The translations under genes were made by a program, and so were the position numbers. The notes under the pieces are model-generated. The model was given only the letters and a program-made list of their open reading frames with translations, had not been told where the DNA came from and made no database searches. From positions 1 to 27,131 of the forward strand of contig NVTJ01000027.1 in assembly GCA_002401545.1 (NCBI GenBank): DNA of 27,131 bases, given 5' to 3'. This DNA comes from Alphaproteobacteria bacterium. GTDB lineage: Bacteria; Pseudomonadota; Alphaproteobacteria; Sphingomonadales; Emcibacteraceae. Each line of letters opens with the position of its first letter. The stretch's first letter is position 1. Shown in pieces: positions 7,911-16,114 of this stretch.

Positions 7911-10496
7911 TTAAAAATTAAAGCCGGCGGTAATGCCGTAACTTCTGGGCTCGCCGATATTCAGAAGAATTGCACCTCTGAAAGAGAAATTAAATCCACT
8001 GGTGAAATATGCCGCCTGAGTGAGGTTTTTCCCCCATGCGCGGATATACCAACTATCATCCGGGCTTGTATAAGTGATGTTACCGCCGACAAGGACAAAT
8101 CCTTCCTGTTTAACGAGGGGATCATTGTCATTGGTGAAGAAGGTATCATCCTTATAAACTGCATCACCCTGTAATGACAAAGTAGCATCATTTTCCAGAG
8201 CAATTTTATAGCGTGCAATCATATCAAGTGTGAATTCCGGTGTGTTTGCAGTAACATTCCCAGAAAAATCAAGGCCGTTACCCGGGCTGATGAATTCCTT
8301 AAATCTGGAATGGATATAAGACGCCCCGAAACTTAAGTTGAATTCATTGGAAACCTGGACATCACCTTCTACATCGGCACCATATATTTCTAATTTACCA
8401 GCGTTGGACAATGTGGTCAGATTAATAATAATATCACCATCACCCGGGACTTCTGTAAAGACCTGTTTGTCTGTATAGTCCAGATAATAAGCAGAAGCAC
8501 TTAATCTCATTCTGCCATCCATACCGGTTGACTTGATTCCGGCTTCATAGCTTGTCACAAATTCTGGGTCACTGATATTAAATTCCCCGGCTGTGAAAGC
8601 ACCACTGTTGGCATCACCACCCTTGAAACCCCGTGAGATAGTAAACCACAGATTGGCATTATCTGAAATGTTATAAAGGGCTGAAAGCCGACCACTTATT
8701 TTGGTCCAGCTTCTTTCCACATCATCAACAGAGATAATGAAATCTCCAAGTCGGTTAGAAAATGCACGTTCTTGTGAATTAAATTCGTTATGCTGTGAGG
8801 CAAAGACAAAAGTTCTGACCTGATCAGCGGTACGTTTATCATAGGTTAAGCGAATACCACCCGTTAGTTGAAGCTTTTCTGTCGCTTGCCAGGTGATTTC
8901 CCCGAAAGCTGCCGCAGTTGTATTATCAATGTTCTGGAACCGGGCACCACTTACGCCGGTATCACGAATTGATGCACGATACCATTCAACCTGATCTTTA
9001 TAATAATAGGCGCCAATGATCCATGACATATCAGAATCTGGATTTGAGGTGATGCGAATTTCCTGACTAAAACTATAAAAGTCATCCTGCCAGTTGCCTT
9101 CTGACAATACAGAAGGACTACCATCATTATCATTAAAGGCTATTCTATCCGCATCATTATAGGAACTGGTTGAAATTAGCGAGGCCCCACCCATATCAAA
9201 ATCCAGAGTAAGTGCCATGCCATAGCGGTTAACTTTTTCAAAAGTCTCAAAACCATTGCCAACTTCATAAATATTGGGCGAATTCACAAAGCCGTCCCTG
9301 TCGGAACAGGTGGTTCCCAATACGCCGGGGTTGGCACAGCCACCATTAACACCTAGACTTTTTGTCGGTTGGGTCTGATTGTTCAAATTCCCCCAATAGG
9401 CAGATAAATCAATGGAAAGTTTCTCATTTGGTTCTGCAACGAGATTGAATCTTCCGGCATCCCAGTCCCAGGCACCTGTGCTGTTGGGAAAATCCGGATT
9501 AACACTTTTGAAGGGTCCTTCTCTTTCAGAATGGCGGTAGGCTACTCTGACCGCAACTTTATCTGAAATAGGAGCACCGATAGCGGCTTCATATTCAATG
9601 AGTTCATTTTTGCCGAGTGTTGCGGAAACATTACCATTAGCTTCACTTCCCACTTCAGCCTTTCTAGTGACGAAATTGATAAGACCCGCTGTTGTATTCC
9701 GTCCCCATAGAGTACCTTGGGGACCTTTCAGAACTTCAACCCGTTCCAGATCAAAAATAAGATTGGAAACACCGAACGAGCTACCCATCAAAACGCCGTC
9801 TACATATAGCGAAACAGGGTTATGTGAACTTGACTGAAAATCAGAGTTGCCGACACCGCGGATAAAGATATTCGGCTTTGATATCGCACCGGACCAGTTC
9901 AGGCCTGGTATATGCTGGGCTAATTCCCGAGCATCATTATATCCCAGGCTGGTTAATTCCTCACCTGAAATTGCCGTAATGGCAATGGGTACATCTAACA
10001 AATTCTGGCTACGTTTTTGTGCAGTAACAAGTATTTCTTCCAGTTTGACTGTATCGTTAGCAATCTGATCTTCAGCTATGGCTTGCCCTGTCCCCGATAC
10101 GGTTGATAAAAGTCCTATCACTCCCCCAAGTAATGCAGTACTGGATTTGCTGTTTTTTCTCATTTTTACGTCCTTTGATTTTTGATTATAAGGTTTCGCA
10201 AACTGGACCGTAATGACCTGATGTTCGCTGACCTTCGAATTTAATCCAGTTCCGCTGAGTACGAGTCTCAAGGCATCAGTTAGTGTATACTGGCCTTGAA
10301 TTCCATTAGCGGAAATGGACTTCACTTGGTCAAAAGGAAGCAATAGAGGCGTATTGGATTGCCGGGCTAATATATTAAGAGCCGCATCGACGGTTAAGTT
10401 TGGAATGTTAAAATGAAATTTTTTTTCTTCGGCTACTAAAAATTCCGTAGAGCTCAATAAAATTATAGTCATTAATATAAACCGGAAAACATTCAT
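7911..10496 (-). CDS. TonB-dependent receptor with fused STN module (TBDR 2)
   Basis: An 861-residue outer-membrane receptor. Order: signal peptide (1-22, MNVFRFILMTIILLSS...), STN domain (about 27-98), then at 112-142 a second complete signal-peptide-like segment (MRKNSKSS, a glycine/leucine-rich core, ending GQAIAED). After that come a TonB box (EEILVTAQK, 153-161), a plug with DLERVEVLKGPQGTLWGRNTTAG, and a barrel ending in GITAGFNF. The ATG at 10496 gives a clean export signal but its AAGGA is 14 bases away. An in-frame ATG at 10646 has AGGA at 9 bases but adds 50 unconvincing residues. An internal ATG at 10163 has the best ribosome binding site of all. It lies 216 bases downstream of FecR 2 on the same strand and should signal to it. 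Sequence style (DVPIAITAIS, long loops) is that of general substrate receptors rather than classic siderophore receptors. Ligand unknown; a purine- or triazine-like compound is possible given the neighbouring deaminase. Confidence 0.92.
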   Translation of the reverse strand: MNVFRFILMTIILLSSTEFLVAEEKKFHFNIPNLTVDAALNILARQSNTPLLLPFDQVKSISANGIQGQYTLTDALRLVLSGTGLNSKVSEHQVITVQFAKPYNQKSKDVKMRKNSKSSTALLGGVIGLLSTVSGTGQAIAEDQIANDTVKLEEILVTAQKRSQNLLDVPIAITAISGEELTSLGYNDARELAQHIPGLNWSGAISKPNIFIRGVGNSDFQSSSHNPVSLYVDGVLMGSSFGVSNLIFDLERVEVLKGPQGTLWGRNTTAGLINFVTRKAEVGSEANGNVSATLGKNELIEYEAAIGAPISDKVAVRVAYRHSEREGPFKSVNPDFPNSTGAWDWDAGRFNLVAEPNEKLSIDLSAYWGNLNNQTQPTKSLGVNGGCANPGVLGTTCSDRDGFVNSPNIYEVGNGFETFEKVNRYGMALTLDFDMGGASLISTSSYNDADRIAFNDNDGSPSVLSEGNWQDDFYSFSQEIRITSNPDSDMSWIIGAYYYKDQVEWYRASIRDTGVSGARFQNIDNTTAAAFGEITWQATEKLQLTGGIRLTYDKRTADQVRTFVFASQHNEFNSQERAFSNRLGDFIISVDDVERSWTKISGRLSALYNISDNANLWFTISRGFKGGDANSGAFTAGEFNISDPEFVTSYEAGIKSTGMDGRMRLSASAYYLDYTDKQVFTEVPGDGDIIINLTTLSNAGKLEIYGADVEGDVQVSNEFNLSFGASYIHSRFKEFISPGNGLDFSGNVTANTPEFTLDMIARYKIALENDATLSLQGDAVYKDDTFFTNDNDPLVKQEGFVLVGGNITYTSPDDSWYIRAWGKNLTQAAYFTSGFNFSFRGAILLNIGEPRSYGITAGFNF
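10161..10177 (-). promoter_or_regulatory. Internal ribosome binding site and start codon in TBDR 2
   Basis: On the minus strand CAAAGGA (10177-10171), 7 bases, then ATG (10163-10161), in frame with the receptor. It is followed by a second signal peptide and the TonB box. Translation from here would give a 750-residue receptor without an STN domain, the standard size for a non-signalling TBDR. Confidence 0.6.
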
Positions 10497-10712
10497 TCTA
10501 ATTGCTTTTTGTCCTTCTCCCTTTCCTCGGCATATGAAAAACCTGATCATTAGAACAAAGGTTACATACGCCTTAGGTAATAGGACAGGGTTTATTATAA
10601 GAACCCCTACTCTTTGGATAAATAAATATTTTAAAGTTACTCCCATCGTAGTCTTTCCTGCCGTATTATCCGTGCAAGTTAATTATTTATTCTCTTTATT
10701 TAGAAGGATGGA

Positions 10713-11756
10713 TTATTTTTTCCTGGATATATAAATATACTCATCATCTATTTTTGTAACAATAATATCAAAGCTTTGTTCCAGTGTTGCGAGTAATGCT
10801 TTTGTTTTTCCAGTGGGGAAATACCCGCTTATTCTCAGTTTACGGAGTTCGGGTTCGGTGATGATGAAATTTTGTTTCGTGTATCTGCTGACATCCTGCA
10901 ATACAAATTCAAGGCTATCTCCATCAAAAACTAACATATCATTTCGCCATGCTAATTTCTTTATAATATCTGCGTTATTATTCTTTTCAACTTCATCTTC
11001 AACGGGGTCAAATGTAACACTCTGCCCTGCAGAAATGATAGCAATCGTCATGGGCTCTTTAGAATTTTTCTGTGTCAGTTCAGTTTCGATTAAAGAAGTT
11101 AAAAGTGAGGATAACTGCACGTGCCCTTCTTCAACCAGCACAACAATTTTGTTGTCCCGCATATGAACATCAAAAGTTGTACCAAGAGCTTTTATGACTG
11201 CGCTTCCAACTGTGACTTGAAAAGGCCTGCTCTTATCATGAGCAACTTTAAAAAAAGCTTCTCCCTTTATTAATCGGATATTCCGACTATCAGGTTGTAT
11301 ATCGACCTCGACCTCACCATCAGTATTCAATGTGATAATAGAACCATCTGATAATGTTATATTACGTTTCTCACCAATCTGAGTGCTATATATGCCTGCT
11401 GAAATCAAAGGACTGTCTGTGTCGTCCAGAGGAGTGAATGAGCTTATCCCGATGACAAACAGCACAATCACAGTCGCGGCAATGGCCGTTAATGCTGGCA
11501 TAGGCCAGAATGAGAAAGTTCGGGACTGTTTTTCTTTGTTAGATGTGGCTGCTTTTACGTTCAGGATCTCATCTAGTGTATCCCAGATAACAGCTTGATG
11601 TTTAAGTTCTTCCTCGTGGCGGGGACTGCGTCTTACCCACTCAATAAAATCAGAGAGGTCTTCTTGGGTGAGGTTGTCGCCGTCAATTTTTGCTATCCAG
11701 TTGCTCGCTTGTACCCGGATAATATCATCCTTGGTATCTTTTGTTTGTTCCGTCAT
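10713..11756 (-). CDS. FecR-type anti-sigma factor, unit 2
   Basis: A 347-residue inner-membrane regulator of the ECF sigma factor encoded just upstream. The N-terminal DUF4880-type segment (about 12-60) includes ASNWIAKIDG and FIEWVRRSPRHEEEL. One membrane span lies at about 86-107. The FecR domain (about 120-225) contains LSDGSIITLNT, KGEAFFKVAHDKSRPFQV and ALGTTFDVH. The C-terminal region (about 285-345) with ISGYFPTGKTKALLATLEQ has the STN-like look seen in FecR proteins. The ATG at 11756 overlaps the sigma stop codon (ATGA). The downstream gap of 216 bases before TBDR 2 is large enough to hold a separate receptor promoter, as in fecIR-fecA arrangements. Only about a third of residues seem shared with FecR 1, so the two pairs are probably not interchangeable. 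Confidence 0.92.
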   Translation of the reverse strand: MTEQTKDTKDDIIRVQASNWIAKIDGDNLTQEDLSDFIEWVRRSPRHEEELKHQAVIWDTLDEILNVKAATSNKEKQSRTFSFWPMPALTAIAATVIVLFVIGISSFTPLDDTDSPLISAGIYSTQIGEKRNITLSDGSIITLNTDGEVEVDIQPDSRNIRLIKGEAFFKVAHDKSRPFQVTVGSAVIKALGTTFDVHMRDNKIVVLVEEGHVQLSSLLTSLIETELTQKNSKEPMTIAIISAGQSVTFDPVEDEVEKNNNADIIKKLAWRNDMLVFDGDSLEFVLQDVSRYTKQNFIITEPELRKLRISGYFPTGKTKALLATLEQSFDIIVTKIDDEYIYISRKK

Positions 11757-12316
11757 AATTTTTTACCTAATGGTAGTCCAGATACGGGGACTATTATTAA
11801 TTCTTCTGGACCGTATCCCTTTTGTGCCATGAAGTCGGCACATTTATAAAGGCCCTTAGCTAAATGTTTTTCTACAGTACTTGTTGAAATGCCCAGTTTC
11901 TGCGAGATTTCTTTATGGGTCAATCCACATATTTTTCGTAGAAGAAATACTTTTCGACATTGGGGCGGCAGGTCGGCCACAGCAAGACCGAAAGCCTCAA
12001 ACTCTAATCGACTGTGAAGCCAGTCATCTGCTGCGGGTTCATTACTTTCAACATCAGCCCCTAAAACCTCTTCAATGAACTCAAGAGTAGTTGTGGATTT
12101 TTTGCTGAGTTCATTGAGAGCAATATTACGGGCAACGGAATGTAAATATGCTTTGGGGTAATGAATATTTTTAATTTTTTCCGCAGCGAATGCCCTTACA
12201 AATGCCTCTTGCAAGACGTCTTCAATATCTTCTGTTCTTATAAAATACTGACCGATCATCCGCCTTAGAGAGGGCATATGCGTGATAAAGGTGTTTAGAA
12301 TTTTACTTTTGATCAT
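11753..12316 (-). CDS. ECF-type RNA polymerase sigma factor (FecI-like), unit 2
   Basis: A 187-residue ECF sigma factor. Region 2 (about 15-75) contains RTEDIEDVLQEAFVRAFAA, and region 4 (about 115-170) contains LPPQCRKVFLLRKICGLTHKEI followed by a helix-turn-helix (KLGISTSTVEKHLAKGL). A short tail (about 170-187, with the hydrophobic ELIIVPVSG) lies beyond region 4. The ATG at 12316 is preceded by AGG 6 bases upstream, a modest ribosome binding site. It is the first gene of the sigma-FecR-TBDR-amidohydrolase series on the minus strand. It is predicted to be held by FecR 2 and to read the TBDR 2 promoter. Confidence 0.93.
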   Translation of the reverse strand: MIKSKILNTFITHMPSLRRMIGQYFIRTEDIEDVLQEAFVRAFAAEKIKNIHYPKAYLHSVARNIALNELSKKSTTTLEFIEEVLGADVESNEPAADDWLHSRLEFEAFGLAVADLPPQCRKVFLLRKICGLTHKEISQKLGISTSTVEKHLAKGLYKCADFMAQKGYGPEELIIVPVSGLPLGKKL

Positions 12317-12812
12317 TTCAAACCTAAATAAATCTAATTTGACGCACTAAAATAATTGGTCGAAACACAAGGTTTATGGTGCACCTATATATATCAGACA
12401 GGAATCGCTACCGTTTCCACTATAGCATAGGTAAATATATTCTGTATTCCATCAGAATAATCATAGTGTAGGAATATACGATCTCGCGGGACTCTATTAG
12501 GCAGCGTACTCAATAAGCAAAAAACACATCGCCATGTAACCTTATGAGCCCCCACCGTATCTAACTATAGGTGCATATCATTTATCAGAAACCAGGGGTT
12601 AATAAATCGTAATGGGACTACTTATCATAGCTTTCTTCACGATGTGCTTTGCAATGCTTGCAAAAAAGCTGTCATCAACCATTGTAACAGCCCCTATTTA
12701 ACGAAAGACTGTTCTCACTGCGGCACCAAAGGTAAACAATACTCCAAAAGAATAAGGACGCAGAAATTCTGCGCCCTATATAGAGATTAAATTTTTATCC
12801 CCATATCTTTCT
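12317..12812. other. 496-base stretch without a convincing gene
   Basis: This must hold the promoter of sigma unit 2 near 12317-12420 and the 3' end of the TBDR 3 transcript. An exact 10-bp inverted repeat is present: TGCACCTATA at 12380-12389 and TATAGGTGCA at 12566-12575. A stem-loop at 12759-12773 is listed separately. On the plus strand an open frame ending at TAA 12788-12790 encodes two CxxC pairs, but it has no good start. I see no transposase remnant or RNA gene. Confidence 0.5.
12744..12773 (-). terminator. Probable terminator after TBDR 3
   Basis: CGCAGA (12759-12764) and TCTGCG (12768-12773) form a 6-bp stem with an AAT loop. On the minus strand it is followed by TCCTTATTCTTTTGG, which is U-rich but interrupted. 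It lies about 39 bases past the TBDR 3 stop codon. The stem is short, so efficiency is uncertain. Confidence 0.5.
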
Positions 12813-14972
12813 TTAAAAATTAAAGGATAGTGTCGCCCCAAATTCACGAGTAGGGCCAAACCAGACAACAGCAACACCCATGGAAGCAACTGAATCCTGA
12901 CCATAAACGCGGTAGACTTCATCCGTTAGATTCTTACCATAAAAGGTTAATTTCCATTTTTCGTCATCTGGCCCCACTGTCAACCGGGCATTCAATAGGC
13001 CATAACCATCTTCTTCCACGGCGGCTGTTTGGTTGCTGGCCTGATGATCGTAGCGGCTACGATAGGAATAATCGACCCCGATCATTCCCATCATATCATT
13101 ACCAACTTCAAAATCGTAATTCCCGCCAAAGCTTAATGTCCATTCTGAGGCTCCTGGCAGATTTCCACCCGTGCTGGTATCAAAATCAAAACCTTCCAGA
13201 GGACTTACATTGCCGTTATCCGCATATCCCACTGATCCATAGATGAATAAATCCTCCGTGGGCCTTGCCTGCAACTCAGCTTCAATCCCGTATATTTCCG
13301 CTTTACCCGCATTGGCCGTCAACACAATAAACTGCCCTTGTTCATTGAGCGTAGTTGCGGTCAATTGAATGTCTTTATAATCAGTATAGAAGCCAGCCAC
13401 ATTAAGCCGCACTCTCTTTTCCATCATATCCGCCTTAAAGCCAATTTCGTAAGCCGTTGTCGTTTCTTCATCAAACGGCGTTACATCATTTGGCGAGAAT
13501 GGACGACCATTAAACCCGCCGGAGCGGAAACCACGGGAAACCGATGCATAAACCAGCAAATCATCCGATGCCTGATAATCAATGCTCAGCTTGGGTGAAA
13601 AGGCCTCAAACTTATTGTCTTCCTGGGCATCAACCAATTGAAAGGGGCCAAAGAAAGTGTCTATATCAATAGCCTTGGTTTCACTGGTCCATCGTATACC
13701 GCCGGTCACACTTAACTTACCGGAAACTTGGTATGTTCCCTGGGCAAATGCCGCATAGGACTCTGTCTCGCTGTTCGTGAAAATATCAATGGGGATCCCC
13801 GTCAACACAATATCGGAATCAAACTGTCCGTTTTCCTTAAAATAATAGACGCCAACGAGCCATTCCAGTTTATCATCGAGGCTCGTGCCGGTAAATTGAA
13901 TTTCCTGACTAAACTGATCCTGCGTACTTGTGATAAACTGATCCAGAATATCGTCTGACCCACCATCAAAATCTTGCCCGGACTGACCTGATTGTTCACG
14001 ATAAGCGGTGATTAATTTCAAATCCACCTCTCCCATGCCAATCTCTGTCGTCAGGGCAAACCCCGTAACATCAAGATCATCCTGTATGGGAGCACTTAAG
14101 CGCACAAGGTCCGGGTCATCTTTGGGCAGTAAAGAAATATCACCGGGGATGGTTGAGACCGACCGGCCATGGGGCATAACCGTTCCCCGCCGGCGTGTGT
14201 GATCTGCGGAGAATAGGAAGGACAGATTCTCCCTTGGGGTAAATAATAATTGCGCCCGTCCGGCTATATCATTCTCGACGGCCAGATTTCCACCACCACC
14301 CGCAGGGTCTGAATCAAATCCATATCCATCGCTGTTTTTTGATAAGAAGGAAACCCGGCCAGACAGGACATCATCAATTATCGGGAAATCCATGGAAAAC
14401 CGTCCGTTAAAACGATTGTTATTGCCCAGAGTCAGCTGTGCATTGCCATTAAATTCACCCGAAGGCTTTTTTGTGATGACATTTATGGCCCCCCCGATTG
14501 TATTGCGTCCAAAAAGCGTGCCCTGCGGCCCACGAAGAACTTCAACACGCTCAATATCAGCCAGATCAAGGGCGGCCCCGGTTACCCGCGCAAGATAAAC
14601 CCCATCAAGATAAAGCCCGACGCCGGGTTCTGTTGTTGTGATAAAATCACTTTGGCCAATCCCCCGTATGGCTATTGATGATGCCCCTACGGACCCTGAG
14701 GCAGCAGCGGAATATTGCATATTGGGAACAAAATTAGTGATATCATTGATATTTACCGCCCCTCTGTCCTCCAACGCCTGTGCATTAAATGCAGATATTG
14801 CTATTGGTGTGGATTGCAGGCTTTCTGAACGCTTACGGGCAGTAACAATAATTTCCTCAAGACTGAACAAGTCCTCCCCCTGCTCTTCTTGTGAAAATGC
14901 AGCCGGCGCGAATGCTGTAATAGCAGCAAGGCAGGTCGTGAATGCCAACGTATTTCTAAGTGATATAGACAA
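12813..14972 (-). CDS. TonB-dependent receptor without STN domain (TBDR 3)
   Basis: A 719-residue outer-membrane transporter. The signal peptide (1-27) ends PAAFSQ, the TonB box is EEIIVTARKR (39-48), the plug carries LADIERVEVLRGPQGTLFGRNT, and the barrel ends ATLSFNF. No STN domain lies between signal and TonB box, so it is not expected to signal to a FecR protein. The start is TTG at 14972, strongly supported by AGGGAGAAG just upstream and by the signal peptide beginning exactly there; there is no better ATG. It is the last gene of the hydantoinase-type block and lies 234 bases after the racemase gene, with its own likely promoter region. From context it may import the compound handled by the hydantoinase-type enzymes, but the ligand is not readable from the sequence. 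Confidence 0.93.
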   Translation of the reverse strand: MSISLRNTLAFTTCLAAITAFAPAAFSQEEQGEDLFSLEEIIVTARKRSESLQSTPIAISAFNAQALEDRGAVNINDITNFVPNMQYSAAASGSVGASSIAIRGIGQSDFITTTEPGVGLYLDGVYLARVTGAALDLADIERVEVLRGPQGTLFGRNTIGGAINVITKKPSGEFNGNAQLTLGNNNRFNGRFSMDFPIIDDVLSGRVSFLSKNSDGYGFDSDPAGGGGNLAVENDIAGRAQLLFTPRENLSFLFSADHTRRRGTVMPHGRSVSTIPGDISLLPKDDPDLVRLSAPIQDDLDVTGFALTTEIGMGEVDLKLITAYREQSGQSGQDFDGGSDDILDQFITSTQDQFSQEIQFTGTSLDDKLEWLVGVYYFKENGQFDSDIVLTGIPIDIFTNSETESYAAFAQGTYQVSGKLSVTGGIRWTSETKAIDIDTFFGPFQLVDAQEDNKFEAFSPKLSIDYQASDDLLVYASVSRGFRSGGFNGRPFSPNDVTPFDEETTTAYEIGFKADMMEKRVRLNVAGFYTDYKDIQLTATTLNEQGQFIVLTANAGKAEIYGIEAELQARPTEDLFIYGSVGYADNGNVSPLEGFDFDTSTGGNLPGASEWTLSFGGNYDFEVGNDMMGMIGVDYSYRSRYDHQASNQTAAVEEDGYGLLNARLTVGPDDEKWKLTFYGKNLTDEVYRVYGQDSVASMGVAVVWFGPTREFGATLSFNF

Positions 14973-15137
14973 TTTACTTCTCCCTGTGTAATAGCAATAT
15001 TCAAATATGAGAATGGCTATTTATTAATTTTATCTCTGTAATATTTTGTATTTCAGTAAGCCTAATTGCAAATCGTAATGATGATAGATTATAAGAAAAA
15101 CAAGTAGGCAAAGATTTTATACAGACCTTCCATGATG

Positions 15138-15153
15138 CTACTAATATTAGTAG
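15138..15153. promoter_or_regulatory. Perfect 16-bp palindrome upstream of TBDR 3
   Basis: CTACTAATATTAGTAG is its own reverse complement. It lies 166 bases before the TTG start of TBDR 3. It is also about 45 bases upstream of a TATAAT hexamer on the minus strand (15093-15088), close to where an activator would bind if that hexamer is the -10 box. Candidate operator; no protein is assigned. Confidence 0.45.
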
Positions 15154-15206
15154 ATATTGATATATTTCCGCATGAAAAATAAGATACAATCTCCCTTATT
15201 TAACCA

Positions 15207-15932
15207 TTAATAACCTACTATTAACTTTTCTCTTGGCGACGCATAAGTTTTCTTGCTATGCCGCAAACCTGTTTTTGCGAAGGCTACGGCGGTCATGACC
15301 GTAAGGGGTATCGGATCAATCACGGGAATATCCAACCCATTGGATTCAAGAAGTTCTATTATTTTTTCAGCACAGCCGAGAAAGCCTGTGCAGCCCAGAA
15401 TAATAACATCTGCCCCATCGTCCTTTATTGCCGCAAGCGATGCCTGAGCCAGCATTCTCTGTGCCTTTTCGAAATTCTTCTCAATCTCCAGAACGGGCAA
15501 ATTGATGACCCGGATAGAAATCATTTTCTCCGCTGTTCCATATATTTTTGCCAGATTATGAAGCATGGGCACCACGCCATCCAGAACAGTTACAACCGTA
15601 AAAGTCCGTCCCATCATCGCGGCAGCATGCATACTCGTTTCCGCAGGACCAAGCACGGGGATGGAGACAAGCTCACGAACGGCCTTTAACCCCGGGTCGC
15701 CCATACAATCTATTACAATGGCATCAGCCCCCGCCTTTTCTGCTTCTATGGCTTTTTGAATTGTGTCGGGGATAGCAAGGGCCTCATCATATTCAGATTC
15801 GATGGATGAAGGGCCTTTGTCGAGCAAAGAATGCCGAAATTCAACATCACCACTGGCATATTCGGCGATATCATCAAGCGTACGGATACCTTTTGTAATG
15901 ATGGGCGTTATGAGGTGGATCACAATTGTCAT
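15207..15932 (-). CDS. Asp/Glu/hydantoin racemase-family protein
   Basis: A 241-residue cytoplasmic enzyme of the PLP-independent Asp/Glu racemase superfamily, HyuE/allantoin-racemase branch. The two catalytic cysteines are in place: C76 in IDCMGDPG and C181 in ILGCTGFLGC, each in its normal setting at the mouth of a two-domain fold. Members interconvert the stereoisomers of 5-substituted hydantoins or allantoin, or of related acids; some act as maleate isomerases or decarboxylases. Its place beside hydantoinase-type genes favours a hydantoin-like substrate. The ATG at 15932 has AAGGAAA about 9 bases upstream. Length is as expected for the family. The gene is separated from the regulator gene by 182 bases that contain a plausible promoter with an operator-like palindrome, so it may be transcribed separately. 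Confidence 0.88.
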   Translation of the reverse strand: MTIVIHLITPIITKGIRTLDDIAEYASGDVEFRHSLLDKGPSSIESEYDEALAIPDTIQKAIEAEKAGADAIVIDCMGDPGLKAVRELVSIPVLGPAETSMHAAAMMGRTFTVVTVLDGVVPMLHNLAKIYGTAEKMISIRVINLPVLEIEKNFEKAQRMLAQASLAAIKDDGADVIILGCTGFLGCAEKIIELLESNGLDIPVIDPIPLTVMTAVAFAKTGLRHSKKTYASPREKLIVGY

Positions 15933-15955
15933 AAGAATTATTTCCTTCCCGTTTT

Positions 15956-15983
15956 CTTATAATACTTGCAAGTATATTGACAG
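15956..15983 (-). promoter_or_regulatory. Candidate racemase promoter with 14-bp palindrome in the spacer
   Basis: On the minus strand a -35-like CTGTCA (15983-15978, four of six matches) is followed after 16 bases by a -10-like TATAAG (15961-15956, five of six). The spacer contains ATACTTGCAAGTAT (15962-15975), a perfect 14-bp palindrome. It would put the transcript start about 17 bases before the ATG. An operator between -35 and -10 usually means repression, or MerR-like control. Confidence 0.5.
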
Positions 15984-16030
15984 GTTCACGGTTCGAAAAC
16001 AAAGCGTATGGGAAGTAGGAACGATAAATA

Positions 16031-16076
16031 TTGAGTAGTGATAAGCTTACCCTGAGCGGCAGTCATTACTACTCAA
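16031..16076. repeat. Inverted repeat after the MalT-type regulator gene
   Basis: TTGAGTAGT (16031-16039) and ACTACTCAA (16068-16076) are exact reverse complements, 28 bases apart, with two more pairs possible after one mismatch. It lies 38 bases beyond the regulator stop codon and about 100 bases before the racemase start. It could be a weak terminator (TATTTATC follows on the minus strand) or paired binding half-sites. Confidence 0.45.
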
Positions 16077-16114
16077 ATGAATAGTATTTTGCCGTTTAAA
16101 ATGATTGTTATTTT

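Noticed and set aside
10497..10646. Longer TBDR 2 starting at the ATG at 10646
   Set aside because: The site has an AGGA 9 bases upstream, but the 50 added residues do not look like a signal peptide and would bury the real one that begins at 10496.
12380..12575. Insertion sequence bounded by the 10-bp inverted repeat
   Set aside because: The enclosed 176 bases have no transposase frame and no target-site duplication is evident; a chance AT-rich match is as likely.
15258..15689. 143-codon plus-strand open frame opposite the racemase gene
   Set aside because: It is antisense to a complete enzyme gene with both catalytic cysteines; the translation has no recognisable domain and starts without a ribosome binding site.
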